The notes beneath the pieces are model-generated. The model worked only from the letters and a program-made list of their open reading frames with translations, was not told the DNA's origin and did not search any database. A DNA stretch of 33,298 nt from an uncultured Gammaproteobacteria bacterium (lineage in GTDB: Bacteria > Pseudomonadota > Gammaproteobacteria > GCA-001735895), in contig CAJXUC010000034.1 of NCBI GenBank assembly GCA_913061315.1, forward strand, positions 1 through 33,298. Reading direction: 5' to 3'. How positions within the stretch are numbered: position 1 is the stretch's first letter; every line of letters begins with the position of its first letter. The position numbers and the translations under genes are program-made. Shown here piece by piece: positions 1 to 7,824 of this stretch.

Positions 1-49
1 ACGAGATAGCGTAGCGTCTCGTGGGCTCGGAGATGTGTATAAGAGACAG
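1..49 (+). other. Residual Nextera i7-side sequencing adapter (not genomic)
   Basis: The contig begins with the tail of the Illumina P7 primer (ACGAGAT, 1-7) and an 8-base index AGCGTAGC (8-15), which is the reverse complement of GCTACGCT, the Nextera N709 index as I recall it. The read-2 adapter GTCTCGTGGGCTCGG (16-30) and the 19-base Tn5 mosaic end AGATGTGTATAAGAGACAG (31-49) follow. Genomic sequence starts at base 50. This is library-preparation sequence left in the assembly, not a natural transposon end. Confidence 0.98.
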
Positions 50-50
50 A

Positions 51-182
51 TTAGTGGCTTTGATGTTAGGTAAAGTTTTTACTTTCTCAACAAAGTCTTC
101 ACTCCCCACAGCGAAAATTTTGGGGGACAGGTCTTTGGTTTATGATAAAAAAACGTTAGCTCCCTATGTCGAGACCCCCTAG
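51..182 (+). CDS. Possible 3' end of a truncated ORF at the contig edge
   Basis: One frame is open from the first genomic bases to TAG at 180-182, giving 43 residues that begin LVALMLGKVFTF and end LAPYVETP. The other two frames close sooner. It could be the C-terminus of a gene cut by the contig end, or chance. I recognise no family and no terminator hairpin follows. An internal ATG lies at 63, but there is no convincing ribosome binding site. Confidence 0.22.
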   Translation, partial: LVALMLGKVFTFSTKSSLPTAKILGDRSLVYDKKTLAPYVETP

Positions 183-326
183 TCAGCTGCGCTTTCAGAA
201 GCTCGTTTATTGCCGTTCGAACCAGCTTGTGTTTCACAGTCAGCTACCTTTCCCATGGTGAGGTATACTATCGCTCACTACCCGGCGACTGCCCACAACC
301 CCAAAACTGACTTGTAACCAACGACT

Positions 327-1004
327 ATGTTCACACCAAATTTCTTCAGATTTTTTAAAGCCCTGGCAAAGAATAATAATCGCGACTGGTTTAACGAGCA
401 TAAACCGGATTATCAGCAGCAGGTGGTGGAGCCGATGTGTGACTTTATCGAAGCGATGGCGCCGCGACTGCACAAAATTTCACCCCATTTTGTTGCCAAT
501 CCGCGGGCGCATAACGGTTCGATGTTTCGTATTTATCGCGATGTGCGCTTCTCCAAAGACAAGAGTCCTTACAAACAACATGCGGCTTGCCAGTTTCGCC
601 ACGTACTGGGCAAAGAGGCACATACGGTCGGCTTCTACGTGCATATCTCCACCGAAGAGGTCGTGTTTGGTGGCGGGGTCTGGATGCCCCCCAGCGCCGA
701 GTTGCAGAAAATTCGCCATACCATCGTCGAAAATCCGTATGCATGGGGGCAGATCAAATCGAGTCGTTCGGTGAAGCAGTATTTCGGCGGTATCGGCGGC
801 GGCGGCTTAACCCGCCCACCGCGCGGTTTTGATGCCGACCACGAACACATCGAGGACATCAAACGTAAAAGTTTTTTCCTGATGCGCCGAGCGCCACCCG
901 AGATCATTCTCGATGATGGTTTTGTAAGCGAGGTGGAAAAGACTTTCAAGGCCGCGATGCCATTGATGAAATATATCGGCTATGCGCAGGACATCGAGGT
1001 TTGA
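327..1004 (+). CDS. DUF2461 / TIGR02453 family protein
   Basis: This 225-residue protein matches the DUF2461 family (TIGR02453) along its whole length. The N-terminus carries the family's F-x-FF-x-x-L-x-x-N-N-x-x-WF pattern (FRFFKALAKNNNRDWFNEHK). The conserved FRIYRDVRFSKDKSPYK block follows near residues 68-84, and a GFYVHIS segment after that. Members are soluble cytoplasmic proteins of about 220 residues found widely in bacteria and some fungi. No biochemical function is established, so none is assigned. The ATG at 327 begins directly at the conserved N-terminus, although the ribosome binding site before it is weak. The gene stands alone, with a partial ORF upstream and a convergent amidohydrolase gene downstream. 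Confidence 0.85.
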   Translation: MFTPNFFRFFKALAKNNNRDWFNEHKPDYQQQVVEPMCDFIEAMAPRLHKISPHFVANPRAHNGSMFRIYRDVRFSKDKSPYKQHAACQFRHVLGKEAHTVGFYVHISTEEVVFGGGVWMPPSAELQKIRHTIVENPYAWGQIKSSRSVKQYFGGIGGGGLTRPPRGFDADHEHIEDIKRKSFFLMRRAPPEIILDDGFVSEVEKTFKAAMPLMKYIGYAQDIEV

Positions 1005-1048
1005 AGCTATCCGGTCTTTAAACAGGCTTTAAGTATTAAAGAGTGGGG

Positions 1049-1198
1049 ATGGAGGGATTATTATTTGGCCACCCGGTGAAATTATTCATTATTAATTCCC
1101 ACCGCGAACAGTATCTCCGCGTAGGTTTTTCCACTGCCGCTACCTGTGAGTCGCTTGATCAATTAACTGACCATCAACTGCTTTTGGATAAGCTGTAA
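1049..1198 (+). CDS. Possible small protein of 49 residues, unknown
   Basis: An uninterrupted small ORF runs from ATG 1049 (or in-frame GTG 1043) to TAA 1196-1198. It begins MEGLLFGHPVKLFIIN and ends DHQLLLDKL. It lies 44 bases after the DUF2461 gene on the same strand, and its last 25 bases overlap the end of the convergent amidohydrolase gene. Composition looks protein-like (a hydrophobic beta-like stretch, then a polar helix-like tail), but no strong ribosome binding site precedes it and I recognise no family. It may be a real small gene, a remnant, or chance. Confidence 0.3.
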   Translation: MEGLLFGHPVKLFIINSHREQYLRVGFSTAATCESLDQLTDHQLLLDKL

Positions 1199-1725
1199 AA
1201 CGCTATCATTTGTTCCAGTGTCAGCAACTCTCCAGGTCCATCCGAGTCACTATCAAGCCACGCCATCAGGTTCGATTTCTCACACGTCACAATGGGTGGC
1301 CAGGCGGGTGGAGGGGCTGCCCAATCACCCGATGGAAGCCTCATATGAGCCCTGTCGGAGCTAAAGTTGGCGATGTACTCATCCGCATCGATTGTCCTGA
1401 ATAAGATATTTTTATTATTAAAGCTTTCATCGGGACCATAAAAAGTCTTACGAAAATAGGTGGATGCATTCGCTGGAAGTTCCAATGTGGTATCGAGGTC
1501 CCAGACCTGCCAGTTGTCATCCCGCACCAGAAGTATGACGTGATAGTCCCAGTGCACGGGGATTTCGTCGTGTTCACTGCAACGTTGATACCAAAGCTTG
1601 CGATGGCTGCCGGGTCCGGTGACCAGAACAACCGTTGCATCGAGTCCACAAAACTGATCTTCATTGGCGAGGTGCCAAATATTCTCCTCGCAATAAGCGG
1701 GGGTGTATTTTAATTTCGATGGCAT
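1174..1725 (-). CDS. Protein N-terminal glutamine amidohydrolase (NTAQ1 family)
   Basis: This 183-residue protein matches the NTAQ1/WDYHV family, which deamidates N-terminal glutamine of proteins to glutamate, a step in the Arg/N-degron pathway of eukaryotes. Visible signatures are YCEENIW with the catalytic Cys12, WDYHVILL with His62, and VWDLDTTL with Asp76. These align with the human triad Cys28-His81-Asp97. The C-terminal family block ASDRAHM / SGDWxxPPPxWPPI is present as FSSDRAHMRLPSGDW and APPPAWPPI. Length is close to the human 205 residues without its N-terminal extension. In bacteria the product glutamate could be a substrate for Bpt-type leucyl transferase and ClpS-ClpAP, but neither gene is in this window. 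It is a solitary gene read toward the DUF2461 gene, with no operon partners. Confidence 0.85.
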   Translation of the reverse strand: MPSKLKYTPAYCEENIWHLANEDQFCGLDATVVLVTGPGSHRKLWYQRCSEHDEIPVHWDYHVILLVRDDNWQVWDLDTTLELPANASTYFRKTFYGPDESFNNKNILFRTIDADEYIANFSSDRAHMRLPSGDWAAPPPAWPPIVTCEKSNLMAWLDSDSDGPGELLTLEQMIAFYSLSKSS

Positions 1726-1875
1726 TTTTGAATTCTCGAGTGGCCTAAAAGCACTGGGTAGGATCTTTCCATATCGTATAATAAAGGTTGAGCTATTATA
1801 GGCAAAGATTCGCCCTTGAGCCTGTTAAGACATCCGTGACAGGGATACTTATTTTTTACTGTGAATTTACTTGAG

Positions 1876-1896
1876 CGTCAACTTTCAGTGTTGACG
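1876..1896. repeat. Perfect 7-bp hairpin in intergenic DNA
   Basis: CGTCAAC (1876-1882) and GTTGACG (1890-1896) are exact reverse complements separated by TTTCAGT. No T-run follows on either strand, so it is not an obvious terminator. It could be an operator or a structured part of a 5' leader. Confidence 0.4.
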
Positions 1897-1997
1897 GACA
1901 ACGTTAACATTTTACGTGAATCTGTCTTTAAGGTTTGATGCAAACGTCACTTTAAAAAAGCATGATCGCAATCACTTGATTAGATCGATAGGTGGTT

Positions 1998-2060
1998 ATG
2001 CGTTTGCCGGAAGGCGCTTCGCTTGACCTACAGGGATTTGGCAATGCGGCCTTCCGATAA
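1998..2060 (+). CDS. Possible micro-ORF (20 codons)
   Basis: ATG at 1998 opens a 20-codon frame (MRLPEGASLDLQGFGNAAFR) closed by TAA at 2058-2060. AGGTGG a few bases upstream is a plausible ribosome binding site. The ORF encloses the GGAAGG/CCTTCC inverted pair. No family is recognised and chance is quite possible. Confidence 0.2.
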   Translation: MRLPEGASLDLQGFGNAAFR

Positions 2061-2179
2061 GGGGCACGAGCAGATGTCCCTGGATGGAAGGTATTAGATT
2101 AACGCAAAAGCAGGTGTCAAGAATGCGGTAAGCTATTGTGCTCTAGTTAACTTCCACCCAATTAAACGAGTGTTATTCC

Positions 2180-2203
2180 ATGTCTAAAAACGACCATGAC
2201 TAA
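2180..2203 (+). CDS. Possible 7-codon upstream ORF overlapping the NUDIX start
   Basis: ATG at 2180 reads MSKNDHD and stops at TAA 2201-2203, five bases past the A of the NUDIX start codon at 2196 and in a different frame. GAGTG lies eight bases before this ATG, whereas the NUDIX ATG itself has no good ribosome binding site. That arrangement is compatible with translational coupling through a short leader. Confidence 0.25.
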   Translation: MSKNDHD

Positions 2204-2603
2204 ACCCATCAGAGTAACCGCGGCCATCATGGCCAAAACCAATCAAGTTTTCGCTGCTCGTCGGAACCCTGACACACATATGGCGGGCTTTTGGGAATTT
2301 CCGGGTGGAAAAATTGAAGTGGGTGAAACGCCAGAGGTTTGTTTGGCGCGCGAGCTATTGGAGGAGTTTGGTATTGTCACCCAAGTGGGCGCATTTTTGG
2401 GTGACAGCACTTATGACTATGGCACAAAAACCGTTCAACTGCTGGCTTATGAGGTGACCCACCTTTCAGGTGATTTTGAATTAAGGGCGCATGACGAGTT
2501 GCGCTGGCTTGCACTCGATGAGCTAGACCAGGTCAAGTGGGCACCGGCAGATATTCCGCTGGTGGCACTTTATAAAAAGTTGGCTAGACGTCGCTTGGAT
2601 TGA
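2196..2603 (+). CDS. NUDIX hydrolase, MutT/NudG type
   Basis: This 135-residue protein carries a perfect NUDIX box, G-x5-E-x7-RE-U-x-EE-x-G-U, from Gly38 to Ile60 (Gly38, Glu44, Arg52, Glu53, Glu56, Glu57, Gly59). GFWEFPGGK just before it is typical of MutT-like nucleotide pyrophosphatases. The end, with APADIPLVALYKKL, resembles E. coli NudG (pyrimidine nucleotide / oxidised dCTP hydrolase), while the core resembles MutT (8-oxo-dGTP). The likely role is removing oxidised or non-canonical nucleoside triphosphates, and the exact substrate cannot be read from sequence. Length is normal. The start at 2196 sits right before the first conserved strand (IRVTAAIM). The gene converges on the ubi operon. 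Confidence 0.85.
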   Translation: MTKPIRVTAAIMAKTNQVFAARRNPDTHMAGFWEFPGGKIEVGETPEVCLARELLEEFGIVTQVGAFLGDSTYDYGTKTVQLLAYEVTHLSGDFELRAHDELRWLALDELDQVKWAPADIPLVALYKKLARRRLD

Positions 2604-2677
2604 CTCACAGTTACTGCTGTCGCCACCCAATTATAAGCAATAGCCAATCAATGGGGGTAACACTTAATAAAACGCCG

Positions 2678-3889
2678 TTAAGCCATGTTACTGATGGCCT
2701 GTCGCATTAACTGGCGTTTGATGCTGCTATTCGATTGAATCATTTGCATGCCAAAGTCTCGGACCTTGTTTTGAATCGGGTTATCGACGCCATATACGAG
2801 TTTTAGGCCACTGAGTAGGTGGGTGGCTAGGGCGGTTTCGCTTTTACGTTGGCGTTCGAATTGGCGGAGTTTTTTCTGGTGCCCGGAGTTTTGATGCCAA
2901 GGACTTTCGAGGTCACCTATCAGTTGCATCAGCAAAGCAACATCACTAAAGCCTAGGTTAACGCCCTGCCCTGCCAACGGATGCACGCTGTGTGCGGCAT
3001 CGCCGATGAGTAATACGCGCTGACTCAACCACTGGTTGCAACTGTGCCAGCCCAGTGGGAAGCTCTGCCGGCTGCCAATGCTGGTTACTTGTCCCAACCG
3101 ACCATCGAATGCTTCGCCAAGTGCGGTACAAAAAGCGTCATCATCTAGTGCCAGCATGGCTTGCCCCAACGCGGTATCACAGGACCAGACTATAGAGCTA
3201 CCACCATTGGCGAGTGGTAAAAAGGCAAGTGGCCCCGTGCTAAGAAATTTTTGCCACGCGGTTAGTTGATGCGGTAGTTCGGTAGTTACATTGGCAACTA
3301 TGGCTATTTGATCATAACTGCCGCCCATGACTTCGATGTCGGTTAAGCTGCGGGTGTTTGAGCCACGACCATCAGAGGCAATCAGTAGGTCTGCCGATAG
3401 CGTTGTGTCTGATTCAAGCTTGACTGATACCGTGGTGGCTGAATTTTCGATTAATGAGGTGATCTTGTCTGATAGAAACCAGTCTATTGATTGCTGTTGC
3501 TGACAAGCATTGTGCAGGGCAGCTAGAATTTGATTGTTTTCGACAATAGCCCCGAGACTTTGGCTTGCTAACTGGGCACAATCAAAATCAACTGCGGCGT
3601 TACCGTTGGCATGCCAGATAAACATTTTTTCGTAATCACAGACTCGGTTTTGATCAATCGCAGACCAAATACCCAGCTCATTTAAAAACTTCTGTGAGGT
3701 GGGACTAATAGCGGATAAACGCAGGTCGTATACGGCATCAACAGGACTCGCTTTTTTAATGGTTGCCGAGGGTTCGACCAGAGCCACACGAAAACCTTTG
3801 CGTGCAAACGATAACGCCGCACAAGCCCCCACCATGCCGGCGCCAGCGACAATAACGTCGTAACGGTTAGTGGATTCATTTTGCTTCAT
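2678..3889 (-). CDS. ubiI: Ubiquinone biosynthesis FAD monooxygenase UbiI (VisC)
   Basis: This 403-residue class A flavoprotein monooxygenase belongs to the UbiH/UbiI/UbiF group. The Rossmann FAD motif G-A-G-M-V-G is at residues 16-21. A DG-type motif (ASDGRGS) lies mid-protein, and the GD motif IGDAAHSVHPLAGQGVNLGF is in the C-terminal third. UbiI hydroxylates the C5 position of the ubiquinone ring. The gene is immediately downstream of ubiH (stop and start overlap by four bases), the usual visC/ubiI position. A Coq7-type C6 hydroxylase is encoded at 12026, which makes a UbiF role unnecessary and favours UbiI. It is the last gene of the ygfB-pepP-ubiH-ubiI operon. The enzyme works at the inner membrane in the Ubi complex. 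Confidence 0.85.
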   Translation of the reverse strand: MKQNESTNRYDVIVAGAGMVGACAALSFARKGFRVALVEPSATIKKASPVDAVYDLRLSAISPTSQKFLNELGIWSAIDQNRVCDYEKMFIWHANGNAAVDFDCAQLASQSLGAIVENNQILAALHNACQQQQSIDWFLSDKITSLIENSATTVSVKLESDTTLSADLLIASDGRGSNTRSLTDIEVMGGSYDQIAIVANVTTELPHQLTAWQKFLSTGPLAFLPLANGGSSIVWSCDTALGQAMLALDDDAFCTALGEAFDGRLGQVTSIGSRQSFPLGWHSCNQWLSQRVLLIGDAAHSVHPLAGQGVNLGFSDVALLMQLIGDLESPWHQNSGHQKKLRQFERQRKSETALATHLLSGLKLVYGVDNPIQNKVRDFGMQMIQSNSSIKRQLMRQAISNMA

Positions 3890-5142
3890 CTCAAATGGCC
3901 TCGCACCATAGCGTTGCCGCCAGTCGCTAAACCCATACCCGATAGCGCCACTTCGGATTTCACAGCCGGCATGATGTCGAGCAAAGCTAATGTTGCCGAG
4001 CGAAAGTGGTTCAGCAGCGGCAAGTCATTCGAGAACAGACTCACTAGGCCGTCACCTAAGCGTATGACTTGTGTTTGCTCGGCTTGCCTTAACTGCTCGT
4101 AGGAAGATAGCAGTTGTGATAACGCGTTTGAGTCGGCGACAGACTGACCCTCTAGCGAACCTTGCAGGCTTGCAATATCGCGTAGCCCAAGATTAAACCC
4201 CTGCCCTGCCACTGGGTGCAGTGCATTGGCTGCACTGCCAACCAACACGCAACGCTTTTCGGTTAATGATGTTGCTTCGGTTCGCTGTAATGGAAAACTA
4301 AAACGTTGCCCGACTTGCTCGATAAAACCCAATCGGAAACCAAAGCACTGCTGTAAAGAATGCATAAAGGTGTCGTCATCTAATGCCATTAATTCGAGTG
4401 CATCGGCAGGCTTGCAAGTCCAAACACAGGCATATCGGTTATGACCCAGCGGCAACATTGCCAAGGGCCCGGATTCGGTAAACCTTTCATAGGCGGCAGC
4501 GGCAATTGGCTTGTCAAAACAGACATTGGTAATAATGGCAGACTGGGCATAGTCGATGGTTTTGTGCTGAATACCCAAACTTTCTCTGGCCTTCGATTGG
4601 GCACCATCCGCTATGAGTACCAGATCGGCCTGCAAGCTTTGATTGCCTTCTGGACTTTGATAACTCAGTTTGACGTTCTGATCAAATTCAAAGGATTCAA
4701 ACGTCGCATGCGTGAGTAAATTAATTGATTTTGACTGGTTAATTTTTTCGAGAAGGCAGTTGCCAAGCAATTGGCTTTCGATAACGTAGCCTAACGCGTC
4801 GAGTTCATAATCGGCGGCTTTTAAGCGACTGACACCCCAATGGCCTTTCGATGAGACATGAATGGTTCGGATCGGTGAGGCCAGATGACAAATTTCGTTC
4901 CAGACATCCAACGCCTTAAAAATTTGGACGCTCGCATAAGACAGGGCGATTGATCGTGTATTAAGGCCGGTTACATCCGTTTCGTTTTGTGGGAATGCGC
5001 TAGATTCGATAATCGATACGGTTCGAGCTGGGTTTTGATTCGTGTGCTGCAGTGCCAACGCAGCGCATAACCCAATTAGACCACCGCCCACAATGGCAAT
5101 ACTTTCTTTTTTTTGCGAACGATCAGTGTTTGGTGTGTCCAT
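3886..5142 (-). CDS. ubiH: 2-octaprenyl-6-methoxyphenol hydroxylase UbiH
   Basis: This 418-residue FAD monooxygenase catalyses the C1 hydroxylation in aerobic ubiquinone synthesis. The dinucleotide motif GGGLIG is at residues 19-24. IRTIHVSSKGHWGVSRL and ALGYVIESQLL are UbiH-type blocks, and the late FAD motif VGSAANALHPVAGQGFNLGLRD is present with Ser in place of the usual Asn or Asp. These features separate it from the paralogue downstream (ubiI), with which it overlaps by four bases, a sign of translational coupling. It follows pepP after a 24-base gap. The two hydroxylases probably arose by duplication and share overall architecture. Confidence 0.92.
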   Translation of the reverse strand: MDTPNTDRSQKKESIAIVGGGLIGLCAALALQHTNQNPARTVSIIESSAFPQNETDVTGLNTRSIALSYASVQIFKALDVWNEICHLASPIRTIHVSSKGHWGVSRLKAADYELDALGYVIESQLLGNCLLEKINQSKSINLLTHATFESFEFDQNVKLSYQSPEGNQSLQADLVLIADGAQSKARESLGIQHKTIDYAQSAIITNVCFDKPIAAAAYERFTESGPLAMLPLGHNRYACVWTCKPADALELMALDDDTFMHSLQQCFGFRLGFIEQVGQRFSFPLQRTEATSLTEKRCVLVGSAANALHPVAGQGFNLGLRDIASLQGSLEGQSVADSNALSQLLSSYEQLRQAEQTQVIRLGDGLVSLFSNDLPLLNHFRSATLALLDIMPAVKSEVALSGMGLATGGNAMVRGHLR

Positions 5143-5166
5143 TGTAGTCGTCAGTGTGGCTTAATT

Positions 5167-6471
5167 TTAACTTGCCATTAAGGCTTCGATATCTTCCATT
5201 TTTCTGGGCAACGCTTCGGTCAGCACTTCGCAACCTGTGCTCGTGACTAACACGTCATCTTCGATCCGAATACCGATATCCCACCATTTGCGAGGAACTG
5301 ATTTACTGTGTGCGGGGATATAAATACCAGGCTCAACCGTGAGTACCATACCGGGCTCAAATAAACGCCATTGATCACCCACTTTGTAATCACCAACGTC
5401 GTGAACGTCTAGTCCCAACCAGTGGCCGGTACGGTGCATGTAAAATTGTCGATAAGACTGATCTTTTATTAGCGTTGCTAAATTACCCTTAAGTAATCCA
5501 ATCTCTAGCAAACCTTTAGTAATAATACGCAAGGCTGCATGGTGCGGATCATTCCAATGGTTACCGGGTTTGACCGTTTTAATGGCTGCCGTTTGAGCAG
5601 CTAAGACTATTTCGTAAACCTCACGTTGGGCGGCACTGTATTTGCCGTTGACGGGAAAGGTGCGTGAAATATCTGAGGCATAACCCTGCACTTCACAACC
5701 GGCATCGATAAGTAATAAATCACCATCGTTGAGGACATCGGTATTTTCGGTGTAATGCAAAATACAGCCATTAGCACCCCCACCGACAATTGCTGGATAG
5801 GCATGCTGGGTATTGTTGCGTTTGAACTCATGATCAAATTCAGCAGACACTTGGTATTCATATTGGCCCGGCTGACAAAGTCGCATCGCTCTTTTATGAG
5901 CCACAACATTGATAGCGGCGGCTTGTCGCATTAACTTCAACTCGGCCTTGCTCTTAAATAAGCGCATATCGTGTAAAATAAAATCGAGTGCCAAAAATTC
6001 AGAGGGCACCTGCTTACCGTTACGTGATTGCACTTTGATATGATTTACCCAGCCGATCAATTGTTGATCAAAATCAGCTGACAAGCCCATGATATTGTAG
6101 ATGCTCTCTCGGCCTTCTAGCAGCCCGGGTAAAATGTCGTCAATGTCGTCAATAGGGAAAGAGTCATCAGCACCATAATTTTCAATGGCACCTTCTTGTC
6201 CTGCTCGCCTGCCATGCCAGGTTTCTTTTTCGGGATCTTTCTCACGGCAGAATAAAATATAGTCGCCATGCTTTCGACCCGGGGCCAAAACGACGACGGC
6301 ATCGGGCTCGTTAAAACCCGTTAGATATAAGAAATCACTATCCTGTCGAAATGGAAAATCAACATCTCTGTTACGGGCTATCTCAGATGAGGAGGGTAAG
6401 ATAGCGATACTATTTTTACCCATCATCTTCATTAGCTGAGTGCGACGGCGCTTAAATTCTGTTTGATTCAT
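5167..6471 (-). CDS. pepP: Xaa-Pro aminopeptidase PepP
   Basis: This 434-residue cytoplasmic metallopeptidase removes N-terminal residues ahead of proline. It has an N-terminal non-catalytic domain (about 1-170) and a C-terminal pita-bread domain. The dinuclear metal ligands are all visible: Asp256 (LLIDAGCE), Asp267 (YASDISRTFP), His350 (RTGHWLGLDVHDVG), Glu380 (TVEPGIY) and Glu404 (GIRIEDDVLVT). They correspond to Asp260, Asp271, His354, Glu383 and Glu406 of E. coli PepP. Length is near the E. coli 441. Gene order ygfB-pepP-ubiH-ubiI is the standard gammaproteobacterial arrangement, and ygfB ends eight bases upstream. Confidence 0.96.
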   Translation of the reverse strand: MNQTEFKRRRTQLMKMMGKNSIAILPSSSEIARNRDVDFPFRQDSDFLYLTGFNEPDAVVVLAPGRKHGDYILFCREKDPEKETWHGRRAGQEGAIENYGADDSFPIDDIDDILPGLLEGRESIYNIMGLSADFDQQLIGWVNHIKVQSRNGKQVPSEFLALDFILHDMRLFKSKAELKLMRQAAAINVVAHKRAMRLCQPGQYEYQVSAEFDHEFKRNNTQHAYPAIVGGGANGCILHYTENTDVLNDGDLLLIDAGCEVQGYASDISRTFPVNGKYSAAQREVYEIVLAAQTAAIKTVKPGNHWNDPHHAALRIITKGLLEIGLLKGNLATLIKDQSYRQFYMHRTGHWLGLDVHDVGDYKVGDQWRLFEPGMVLTVEPGIYIPAHSKSVPRKWWDIGIRIEDDVLVTSTGCEVLTEALPRKMEDIEALMAS

Positions 6472-6479
6472 ACTATTTC

Positions 6480-7022
6480 TTACTGCAATTGTGGTGTGGG
6501 CATTACGCGGTTGATGGCTTCATTTAAAAATAAAACCGCTACTCGAACATGCTCAACGATTTCAACTAGCTGATCCTCGGTTTCGGGCGTTTCAATTTCA
6601 TCGTGATCGAGTTTACTTATTTCAAGTAGATCGGACAAACACTCCTGTGACTGCTCATCTAATTCTTTCGAATTATTCTTTGCCGTTACCCCTAACCCAT
6701 AAAGAAAACCAAGGCACCAGGTCGACAAACCGAGAAGCTGGACGCCGAAATCATCCGAATCGTCGGGCAGCAATAATTCAAAAGATAAGTCATCGGTATT
6801 TAACTGTTCTCGGCTCACTTCAAACAGCTGTTTTAATACCTGTAAATGTTCAACTGCTATGACATCCGTACTATTGGGAAGTTCATCAAGTGTATGCTGC
6901 AACCAAACGGCCATTCCGCAGTTGTCCAGTAAAAGACCACAAAGGGTTCCATGGGACTCTGATGCATCGACGGTAGCACCCAGTTTTTCCAGTGCATTTT
7001 GCACTGAATCAAATTCCGGCAT
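6480..7022 (-). CDS. ygfB: YgfB / UPF0149 family protein
   Basis: This soluble acidic protein of 180 residues belongs to the YecA/UPF0149 family. Its ESHGTLCGLL block near the N-terminus, the WCLGFLYGLG segment mid-protein and the EHVRVAVLFLNE segment near the C-terminus match the family. The function of YgfB is not well defined; in Pseudomonas it has been linked to regulation of ampDh3 and beta-lactam tolerance. I chose the ATG at 7022 because the conserved N-terminus begins at MPEFDSV and AGG lies upstream at fair spacing. An in-frame GTG at 7058 would add 12 residues but has no ribosome binding site. It is the first gene of the pepP-ubiH-ubiI operon and diverges from the ZapB-like gene. 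Confidence 0.88.
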   Translation of the reverse strand: MPEFDSVQNALEKLGATVDASESHGTLCGLLLDNCGMAVWLQHTLDELPNSTDVIAVEHLQVLKQLFEVSREQLNTDDLSFELLLPDDSDDFGVQLLGLSTWCLGFLYGLGVTAKNNSKELDEQSQECLSDLLEISKLDHDEIETPETEDQLVEIVEHVRVAVLFLNEAINRVMPTPQLQ

Positions 7023-7284
7023 TGTAGAAAACCTATAGATTTGTATAATTTTAGACACTACTCAATCGGTAGTTGAATAACTTTAACAGCTAGGATTGCT
7101 TCTGTCATAGGTTAGATCAAGACAAAGAATGAGGTTTTACACCGCTAAACACTCACTTTAAACGTTGAGATAACTTAAAACAGACACAATTTAAGCACTT
7201 ACTATTGCATATTCTAACACTCAGATAGCTGGTAAAAAATACACATTAGTTGACTGTTTGTATTTAAAGCACGATGATTCAATT

Positions 7285-7515
7285 ATGAATTCAAATAAAA
7301 CTCTTTTTACCGAAAATGACCTCCAACAACTGGAGCAGCGTATCGACCAGTTAATCGACACGGTTGGATCGTTAAAAAATGAAAATAGCAACCTTCGTCA
7401 GCAAAAAGAAAAACTGGTAATCGAACGCTCTCAACTACTCGATAAAACTGAAACGGCAAGAACCCGAGTTGAAGCGATGATTATAAGGTTGCAGTCACTC
7501 GAGCTAAACTCATGA
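7285..7515 (+). CDS. Small coiled-coil protein, TIGR02449/ZapB-like
   Basis: This 76-residue protein is almost entirely a predicted coiled coil. Leucines and isoleucines recur in heptads through LQQLEQRIDQLIDTVGSLK and LVIERSQLLDKTETARTRVEAMIIRL. It matches the small TIGR02449 family found just upstream of zapA in many gammaproteobacteria and often called ZapB-like. A role in stabilising the cytokinetic ring with ZapA is plausible but unproven for this family. ATG 7285 is preferred over the in-frame TTG at 7258. The stop overlaps the zapA start (7512-7515), so the two are translationally coupled. Confidence 0.8.
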   Translation: MNSNKTLFTENDLQQLEQRIDQLIDTVGSLKNENSNLRQQKEKLVIERSQLLDKTETARTRVEAMIIRLQSLELNS

Positions 7516-7814
7516 CCAGTCCTCAACCGATTAGTATCATTATTCTCGATAAAGAATATAAGGTCGCTTGCCCCGTTGGTGAACAGACTGCTTTGTTAGC
7601 GTCAGCGAAATACCTAAACGACAAAATGCGCGAAGTTCGCGACAGCGGCAGTATCCTTGGGTCCGAACGTATTGCAGTCATTACCGCATTAAATATAGCT
7701 AACGATTACCTCAGTAGCCAGGCAGCCAAGAACCATATCAGTGAAGATTTATCACCTCGATTAAAGAACCTCGAAACCAAAATTTCGCAGGCGCTTGAAC
7801 AATCCGAGTCATAA
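7512..7814 (+). CDS. zapA: Cell division protein ZapA
   Basis: This 100-residue ZapA homologue binds and bundles FtsZ at mid-cell. The N-terminal globular part reads ISIIILDKEYKVACPVGEQTAL, followed by ASAKYLNDKMREVR, the conserved ERIAVITALNIANDYL helix and a C-terminal coiled coil. Length is close to the E. coli 109. It overlaps the upstream coiled-coil gene by four bases and lies 46 bases before the 6S RNA, the conserved order zapA-ssrS. Confidence 0.95.
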   Translation: MTSPQPISIIILDKEYKVACPVGEQTALLASAKYLNDKMREVRDSGSILGSERIAVITALNIANDYLSSQAAKNHISEDLSPRLKNLETKISQALEQSES

Positions 7815-7824
7815 GTAATTTAAA

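Larger units (their letters stand above)
1726..2179. other. Non-coding stretch upstream of the amidohydrolase and NUDIX genes
   Basis: About 450 bases separate two divergent genes. The stretch holds a perfect hairpin (CGTCAAC at 1876-1882, GTTGACG at 1890-1896, 7-base loop). It also holds a 20-codon ORF, annotated separately, and a looser inverted pair GGAAGG (2010-2015) and CCTTCC (2050-2055). No RNA family or clear sigma-70 promoter was recognised. Confidence 0.5.

Noticed and set aside
1..49. Natural Tn5-like transposon end
   Set aside because: The mosaic end is joined to synthetic sequencing-primer and index sequence, and the far end carries the complementary library adapter.
7023..7058. 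GTG start for ygfB at 7058
   Set aside because: No ribosome binding site precedes it, and family alignment favours the ATG at 7022.
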